Shown: positions 4,326 to 8,032 of the stretch, piece by piece
Position numbering within the stretch: position 1 is the stretch's first letter
Layout of the letters: every line of letters begins with the position of its first letter
Assembly (NCBI GenBank): GCA_018830205.1
Contig: JAHJSX010000056.1
Coordinates: 1 to 8,032 of the forward strand
From: an archaeon
GTDB lineage: Archaea; Hydrothermarchaeota; Hydrothermarchaeia; Hydrothermarchaeales; Hydrothermarchaeaceae
Direction: 5' to 3'
DNA length: 8,032 nt
Position numbers and translations under genes: made by a program
Notes under the pieces: generated by a model
Seen by the model: the letters and a program-made list of their open reading frames with translations, nothing else
Told to the model about the DNA's origin: nothing
Databases searched by the model: none

Positions 4326-4398
4326 GGGCCCGTAGTCTAGTGGTTATGACGTCACGCTTACAACGTGAAGGTCGGGCGTTCGATTCTCCCCGGGCCCA
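4326..4398 (+). tRNA. tRNA-Val (anticodon UAC)
   Basis: A cloverleaf of 73 bases. The acceptor stem GGGCCCG (4326-4332) pairs with CGGGCCC (4391-4397), discriminator A4398. The D arm is GTC/GAC. The anticodon stem TCACG/CGTGA encloses CTTACAA with anticodon TAC (valine, codon GUA). The T arm is GGGCG/CTCCC around TTCGATT and contains one C-U mismatch at its fourth pair. CCA is not encoded and there is no intron. Confidence 0.92.
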
Positions 4399-4399
4399 T

Positions 4400-4461
4400 T
4401 TCAATCCACTCGAAATCAAGCGATACTGATAGATGGTTTGGATGATTTCTCGTGGATTGGA
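4400..4461 (+). other. Long imperfect stem-loop between tRNA-Val and the diphosphatase gene
   Basis: AATCCAC (4403-4409) pairs with GTGGATT (4452-4458). After a 2x2 internal loop, GAAATCA (4412-4418) pairs with TGATTTC (4443-4449). The outer bases 4400-4402 can also pair with 4459-4461. The loop is 24 bases. The stem begins two bases after the tRNA-Val discriminator, so it lies either in the tRNA 3' trailer or in the 5' leader of the next gene. I do not recognise it as a known RNA family. Confidence 0.5.
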
Positions 4462-4470
4462 CCCTTAAAC

Positions 4471-4488
4471 AGTTCGCTTGCGCGAACT
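4471..4488 (+). other. Perfect 7-bp hairpin upstream of the diphosphatase gene
   Basis: AGTTCGC (4471-4477) pairs perfectly with GCGAACT (4482-4488) over the loop TTGC. Eight bases later comes the second copy of the 18-base repeat. The order hairpin then repeat is the same as downstream of tRNA-Lys. Confidence 0.6.
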
Positions 4489-4496
4489 GGATTAGA

Positions 4497-4514
4497 AAAG
4501 GTCTTGACCCCAAA
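4497..4514 (+). repeat. 18-base direct repeat, copy 2 (in the leader of the diphosphatase gene)
   Basis: Identical to 4068-4085, 429 bases away. It ends 9 bases before the ATG at 4524, so it is next to or part of the ribosome-binding region of the diphosphatase gene. Self-complementary GGTC-TT-GACC could form a small hairpin in the leader. Confidence 0.8.
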
Positions 4515-4523
4515 GGTTTGAAA

Positions 4524-5060
4524 ATGATATATTTCATAACGTCGAACGAGAATAAGTTCAAGGAAGCAAAAGAAATATTTGCAGAATACGGCATCGAGGT
4601 AGAGCAAAAAAAAGTGCCATACCCCGAGATTCAGGCAGATACACTTGAGGAAGTCGTGGAAGAGGGCCTGAAAAGCATAGACGAAGAGAATGTGTTCATA
4701 GAGGACGCTGGCCTTTTCGTGGACTCGCTTGGTGGATTCCCCGGCGTTTATTCGCGATACGTCGAGGATACGCTTGGCAACGGTGCCGTTCTAAAATTGC
4801 TAAAGGACGTTAAAGAGCGAGGTGCTGTATTCAAGTCAGTGGTTGGATACAAAGGCAACGGAATAAAGATATTCACAGGGAAAGTCGAAGGCGACATCGC
4901 GGAATCGGAAAAAGGCACCGCGGGCTTCGGCTACGACCCGATATTTGTTCCAAAAGGTTTTAATAATACCTTCGCCGAAGATTTCAATCTCAAAATGCGG
5001 CTTTCGCACAGGAAACAGGTGATGGAAAAGCTCGCAAAACACCTATCAGGAAAGGATTAA
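4524..5060 (+). CDS. rdgB: XTP/dITP diphosphatase (HAM1/RdgB family)
   Basis: The protein has 178 residues, the usual size for the archaeal family. It hydrolyses non-canonical purine nucleoside triphosphates (XTP, ITP, dITP) to the monophosphate and pyrophosphate, keeping deaminated bases out of DNA and RNA. Motifs seen are the N-terminal FITSNENKFKEAK, EDAGLFVDSLGGFPGVYSRYV-type substrate loop (EDAGL and GVYSRYV), the GFGYDPIFVP motif and C-terminal SHRKQ. ATG 4524 is chosen because the family begins with this beta strand, MIYFITSNENK. The in-frame GTG at 4452 would translate a hairpin and a repeat and add sequence unlike the family. The Shine-Dalgarno is weak (AAGG, 4513-4516). It is the first gene of the downstream cluster, with only one base between its TAA and the uS15 start. 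A clear TATA box of its own is not visible. Confidence 0.92.
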   Translation: MIYFITSNENKFKEAKEIFAEYGIEVEQKKVPYPEIQADTLEEVVEEGLKSIDEENVFIEDAGLFVDSLGGFPGVYSRYVEDTLGNGAVLKLLKDVKERGAVFKSVVGYKGNGIKIFTGKVEGDIAESEKGTAGFGYDPIFVPKGFNNTFAEDFNLKMRLSHRKQVMEKLAKHLSGKD

Positions 5061-5061
5061 A

Positions 5062-5517
5062 ATGGCAAGGATGCATTCAAGAAAAAAAGGCAAGTCGGGT
5101 TCTACAAGGCCCGTGAGAACATCACCCCCGACGTGGGTAGAGCAATCTACAAAAGACCTTGAGGCAATTATTGTAAAACTCGCAAAAAAGGGCGAGAGCC
5201 CATCAAAGATTGGAATAATTCTGCGCGACCAGTACGGGGTCCCGCTTGCAAAGACACAGACAGACATGAGGATTACCAAGATACTTGAAAAAAATGGTAT
5301 AAAACCAGAAATCCCGGAAGATTTGATGAACCTCCTAAGACAAGCAGTGAACCTTGACAAGCATAACACACAAAATCGCAAAGACATGGGTTCAAAGAGG
5401 GGGATGCAGCTAATCGAGGCAAAAATTCGCAGACTTGCGAACTACTATAGAAGTACCACCCGGCTCCCAAGCGACTGGAAGTATAACCTCGAGCAGGCAA
5501 GGCTGATTGTCAAATAG
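5062..5517 (+). CDS. rps15: 30S ribosomal protein uS15 (archaeal type)
   Basis: The protein has 151 residues, the longer archaeal/eukaryotic form with an N-terminal extension beginning MARMHSRKKGKSGSTRP and the signature PPTWV. It continues with SPSKIGIILRDQYGVP, the helical RNA-binding core, and ends with an SKRGMQLIEAKIRRLANYYR-type helix (residues about 112-131). It binds small-subunit rRNA at the central domain. ATG 5062 is one base after the diphosphatase stop, and its Shine-Dalgarno (AGGAAAGG, 5048-5055) lies inside that gene, so translation is probably coupled. The neighbouring RecJ-like gene downstream is a known archaeal partner of this gene in genome order. Confidence 0.96.
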   Translation: MARMHSRKKGKSGSTRPVRTSPPTWVEQSTKDLEAIIVKLAKKGESPSKIGIILRDQYGVPLAKTQTDMRITKILEKNGIKPEIPEDLMNLLRQAVNLDKHNTQNRKDMGSKRGMQLIEAKIRRLANYYRSTTRLPSDWKYNLEQARLIVK

Positions 5518-5533
5518 ACATTAGGTGCTTTTT

Positions 5534-6949
5534 ATGAAGATGGACCATGAGTTCAAAGAGGGCTCAAAGGTTCTTGTGGAAAAACTAGGGGAGGGCCTTG
5601 TCCCAAGAGTCATTACGCACAACGATGCGGACGGGATAACCGCAGGGTCGATCGCACACGCAAGCATTTTAAGGGAAGGGTATTCGCTGCAGACAAGGGT
5701 CGTAAAACAGCTAAAAGACGACATTATCGCAGGTCTTGGAAAAGAAGAACCCCCTCTTGTGATTTTCACTGACATGGGAAGCGGCCAATTACAAGAGATA
5801 AAAGAACACATGCTCGATAAAACATTTGTGATCGTCCTTGACCACCACGAACCTGCACAGGTCGAGCATGAAAACTTAATACACTTCAGTCCGCATTTAA
5901 ATGACATTGACGGGGCCCGCGAAATCAGCGGCTCGGGGATGTCTTATTTCTTTTTTAGGGCCCTTAATGGGAAAAACATTGACCTCGCAGCCCTTGCCAT
6001 TGTGGGTGCGGTTGGGGATATCCAGGACGTAGATGGAAAGCTTACAGGTCCAAACACAGAGATACTAAAAGATGGCGAAAAGGCAGGGGTCTTGAAGGCT
6101 GAAAAGGATTTGCGCATATTTGGCAGGCAGACGCGCCCGCTTTACAAGGCCCTCGAATACACTACCGAGCCATTTGTCCCAGGAATTTCAGGCAGCGAAT
6201 CGGCATGCATCCAGTTCCTAAAGGACCTTGACATTCCCGTTAAAAAGAACGGCGATTTTACAATGCTTGCAGACCTCGATTCAGATGAGAGGCAGAGGCT
6301 TTCAACGGCCCTGATAATGAAGATGATAGAGCACAAGATACCTCCGAATATTGCAGAGAGAATAGTGGGCGAGGTTTATACTCTCGTACGCGAGGAAAAA
6401 AGGACCCCACTTCGAGATGCAAAGGAATTCGCAACCATCTTAAATGCAAGCGGCAAAAACAAAAACCAGAGCATCGGAATGGCGCTTTGCCTGGGGGAGC
6501 GCAAGATGTTTTACGAGAGGGCCATGGGCCTTCTAAAGGAGCACAAGACATATCTCTCATCATGCTACGATTGGGTATCGAAAAACGTTGACAGAATAAA
6601 AGAAATGGACGCGCTTTACTACTTCCACGTGCAAGATGAAATTGATGAGAATGTCCTCGGCACTGTCGCGTCAATGGTCCTGAACTCACGAATCCTTGCG
6701 TCTGTAAAGCCGATAATCGCATTCGTGCGCACAGAGGACGGCGACATAAAGATTTCTTCACGCGGCACAAAGGAGCTAATCGAGCGCGGGCTTAATCTAG
6801 GGATTGCCATGAACTATGCCGCCGAGAAGACCGGAGGGAAAGGAGGCGGCCATGACATCGCATCCGGCGCAAAGATAGAGATTGGACAAGAGGAAGAGTT
6901 TTTGAAATACGCAAACGAAATAATAGGGGAGCAACTTGAAGATGAATAG
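5534..6949 (+). CDS. DHH-family single-strand nuclease, RecJ/GAN-like (archaeal Cdc45 relative)
   Basis: From ATG 5534 the protein has 471 residues, similar to Thermococcus GAN (GINS-associated nuclease). DHH-domain motifs are all present: HNDADG (His29-Asp31-Asp33), Asp80 in FTDMGSGQ, DHHEP (Asp103-His104-His105) and GAVGD (Asp162). The C-terminal DHHA1 motif is GGGHDIASGA (His440). Complete metal-binding residues suggest an active nuclease rather than a Cdc45-like catalytically dead copy. In archaea this family associates with GINS and MCM at the replication fork, and some members degrade single strands 5' to 3'; that role here is inference. ATG 5534 has AGGTG (5523-5527) 6 bases upstream; the GTG at 5525 would overlap that tract. 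It lies 16 bases after uS15 and overlaps Pcc1 by 8 bases. Confidence 0.9.
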   Translation: MKMDHEFKEGSKVLVEKLGEGLVPRVITHNDADGITAGSIAHASILREGYSLQTRVVKQLKDDIIAGLGKEEPPLVIFTDMGSGQLQEIKEHMLDKTFVIVLDHHEPAQVEHENLIHFSPHLNDIDGAREISGSGMSYFFFRALNGKNIDLAALAIVGAVGDIQDVDGKLTGPNTEILKDGEKAGVLKAEKDLRIFGRQTRPLYKALEYTTEPFVPGISGSESACIQFLKDLDIPVKKNGDFTMLADLDSDERQRLSTALIMKMIEHKIPPNIAERIVGEVYTLVREEKRTPLRDAKEFATILNASGKNKNQSIGMALCLGERKMFYERAMGLLKEHKTYLSSCYDWVSKNVDRIKEMDALYYFHVQDEIDENVLGTVASMVLNSRILASVKPIIAFVRTEDGDIKISSRGTKELIERGLNLGIAMNYAAEKTGGKGGGHDIASGAKIEIGQEEEFLKYANEIIGEQLEDE

Positions 6950-7181
6950 GGCAATAGTAACATTCGAGTACAAAAACAAAAGCGAGGCGGAAGTCGTTTT
7001 GAAGATGCTTGATGTAGACAACAAAGCTGCCCCGAAAACATTAAAGATAGAGACAATAAAAAAAGACAACCTGGTGATAACCACGCTTGAGCATGAAAAG
7101 ACAGGCACAATCTTTGCAACAGTCGATGATTTAATATTTACAGAACGGCTGGTATCAGGCCTTGTGGGGGAAGGGAAATGA
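6942..7181 (+). CDS. pcc1: KEOPS complex subunit Pcc1
   Basis: The protein has 79 residues, the compact size of archaeal Pcc1. It starts MNRAIVTFEYKNKSEAEVV, continues with a beta-rich middle (LKIETIKKDNLVITTLEHE), and ends with a helix (TVDDLIFTERLVSGLV). The pattern of two beta segments around a helix, then a closing helix, is that of Pcc1/CTAG proteins. In KEOPS, Pcc1 forms the dimer that carries Kae1, and the complex makes the t6A modification at position 37 of ANN-decoding tRNAs. ATG 6942 is chosen, with GGGGAG (6926-6931) 10 bases upstream. TTG 6936 is also in frame but closer to the tract. It overlaps the DHH nuclease stop by 8 bases and the SerRS start by 4 (ATGA), indicating tight translational coupling. 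Confidence 0.85.
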   Translation: MNRAIVTFEYKNKSEAEVVLKMLDVDNKAAPKTLKIETIKKDNLVITTLEHEKTGTIFATVDDLIFTERLVSGLVGEGK

Positions 7182-8032
7182 AATTTGTGATGAGTGCAAA
7201 GCTGCTTCTAAGCGGAAAAGTGGACGAAAAGGCAGTAGAAGATGCCATCGAAGATGCAAAGCCCCTACTTTCAAAAGGTGCACCAGAGGGAAAGGGTGCA
7301 GTGATTGATTCTTACTCTGTTAAAGACGACGAAATAACCATCGAGCTTTCTTCAGGCAGATACGTCCGCCCGCACGATGCCATAATGCGCATTAATAAGT
7401 ACCTCTCAGGCAGGCTTGGCAAGGAGCAGAAGGTTGGCATCAGGTCTATTGAAATTGATAATTACGAAATCTGGTACGAGCTTTCGCAGACTCCCATCGA
7501 AGATATAACTCTCCCCTTCACAGAAAAGATAGAAATCACAGGAAACGAGGCCCACATTATATTAAAAGACCTCGACCAGCAGGCCCTCGAGGACAAATAC
7601 GTCGACCGCCTTTTGAAGCGTCTTGATGAGAAAATCAGCCAGCAGCACACGCACGGCAAAAAAGAGTACGTAGATACGATAAAGCGAAGTGATACTCGTC
7701 TTGGCAAATACAAAATCACAGACGACCCAACGCCAGAGCTAGTCAAAAACAACTGGGTTCAACATGCAGGAGTTGGCGTCTGGACCGTCCTTCCGCAATA
7801 TGCCGCCCTGATGCGCGCAATCGAGGAGCTCGTGCTTGATACTGTAGCAAAGCCGCTAGGGTTCGATGAGGTATTCCTTCCAAGGATTGTGAACCTTGAC
7901 ATCCAGAGAAAAAAGGGCCAGCTCGGGGGCATCCCAAATGAAATATGGTGGGTGTGCCCGCCAAAGTCGCGCGACCCAAAAGAGTGGGAGGAATATTCCG
8001 ATTACGTAAAAATCACAGGCAAGAACGCGCCA
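7178..8032 (+). CDS. serS: Type-2 (methanogen-type) seryl-tRNA synthetase, N-terminal part (3' end outside window)
   Basis: The frame is open from ATG 7178 to the window end, giving 285 of the roughly 500 residues expected. The N-terminal domain carries LSKGAPEGKGA (31-41) and ELSSGRYVRPHDAIMRI (56-72), matching the methanogenic-type enzyme rather than the coiled-coil N-terminus of ordinary SerRS. The start of the class II core follows: PLGFDEVFLPRIVNLDIQ (about 226-243), then NEIWWVCPPKSRDPKEWEEY (254-273). Cys260 in that segment corresponds to the first zinc ligand of this rare SerRS. The enzyme charges tRNA-Ser with serine and uses a zinc ion to recognise the amino group. The ATG overlaps the TGA of pcc1, and GGGGGAAGGG just upstream is the Shine-Dalgarno. 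Only the N-terminal half can be judged here. Confidence 0.95.
   Translation, partial: MKFVMSAKLLLSGKVDEKAVEDAIEDAKPLLSKGAPEGKGAVIDSYSVKDDEITIELSSGRYVRPHDAIMRINKYLSGRLGKEQKVGIRSIEIDNYEIWYELSQTPIEDITLPFTEKIEITGNEAHIILKDLDQQALEDKYVDRLLKRLDEKISQQHTHGKKEYVDTIKRSDTRLGKYKITDDPTPELVKNNWVQHAGVGVWTVLPQYAALMRAIEELVLDTVAKPLGFDEVFLPRIVNLDIQRKKGQLGGIPNEIWWVCPPKSRDPKEWEEYSDYVKITGKNAP

Noticed and set aside
4223..4398. One tRNA-Val with a long intron from the 4223 fragment to the 4391 acceptor strand
   Set aside because: The intact gene at 4326-4398 has its own complete 5' half and promoter, and the fragment stops in the D loop, where no splice structure is seen.
4421..4450. Possible C/D box guide RNA (CTGA and GATGA-like boxes) in the loop after tRNA-Val
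   Set aside because: The boxes are incomplete and wrongly spaced, and no terminal D box follows; the stem-loop is the better-supported structure.
4068..4514. CRISPR array
   Set aside because: Only two copies of an 18-base repeat, 429 bases apart, with tRNA sequences between them and no cas genes.
4452..4523. Longer diphosphatase start at GTG 4452
   Set aside because: The extra 24 codons cover part of a stem-loop, a perfect hairpin and the 18-base repeat, and the family begins at the beta strand encoded from ATG 4524.
4358..4607. Two minus-strand open frames over tRNA-Val and the start of the diphosphatase gene
   Set aside because: One ends in antisense tRNA-Val sequence (GPGRIERPTFTL type), the other is antisense to a clear family member; neither resembles a protein.

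Overview
The window is archaeal. TATA boxes sit a fixed distance upstream of several starts, the tRNA genes carry no encoded CCA, and the proteins are archaeal in type: a GAN-like DHH nuclease, the KEOPS subunit Pcc1 and an archaeal uS15. Two genes point to a methanogen or a methane/alkane-cycling euryarchaeal relative: the C-terminal end of an HdrA-MvhD fusion, and the rare 'methanogen-type' (type-2) seryl-tRNA synthetase. I cannot name the genus from the sequence.

Layout. 1-690: 3' end of an HdrA-MvhD fusion gene, followed by a T-rich terminator. 788-3893: six genes in strict alternation, receiver (REC) then CheB catalytic domain, three times (REC1-CheB1-REC2-CheB2-REC3-CheB3). Ordinary CheB carries both domains on one chain; here they are separate genes, triplicated, with no CheA, CheW, CheR or chemoreceptor gene in view. 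3894-4523: a protein-free stretch of about 630 bases with tRNA-Lys(CUU), a decayed second tRNA-Lys copy, a promoter-bearing 5' fragment of tRNA-Val, an intact tRNA-Val(UAC), several hairpins and an 18-base direct repeat. 4524-8032: a tightly packed operon of housekeeping genes: XTP/dITP diphosphatase, ribosomal protein uS15, a RecJ/GAN-like DHH nuclease, Pcc1 and the start of SerRS.

The most unusual part is the split, triplicated CheB array. None of the three CheB genes has an ATG, GTG or TTG where the protein should begin. Each has ATT at the same codon, exactly 8 bases after a G-rich Shine-Dalgarno tract. This suggests conserved AUU initiation, and so weak or regulated translation of the esterase relative to its receiver. 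All three esterases keep the Ser/His/Asp triad, and all three receivers keep the Asp/Thr/Lys phosphorylation set, so each pair looks functional. CheB2 and CheB3 share a near-identical 3' segment that suggests recent gene conversion.

The second point of interest is the tRNA island, where partial tRNA copies and hairpin-plus-repeat units lie between the signalling array and the translation/replication operon.
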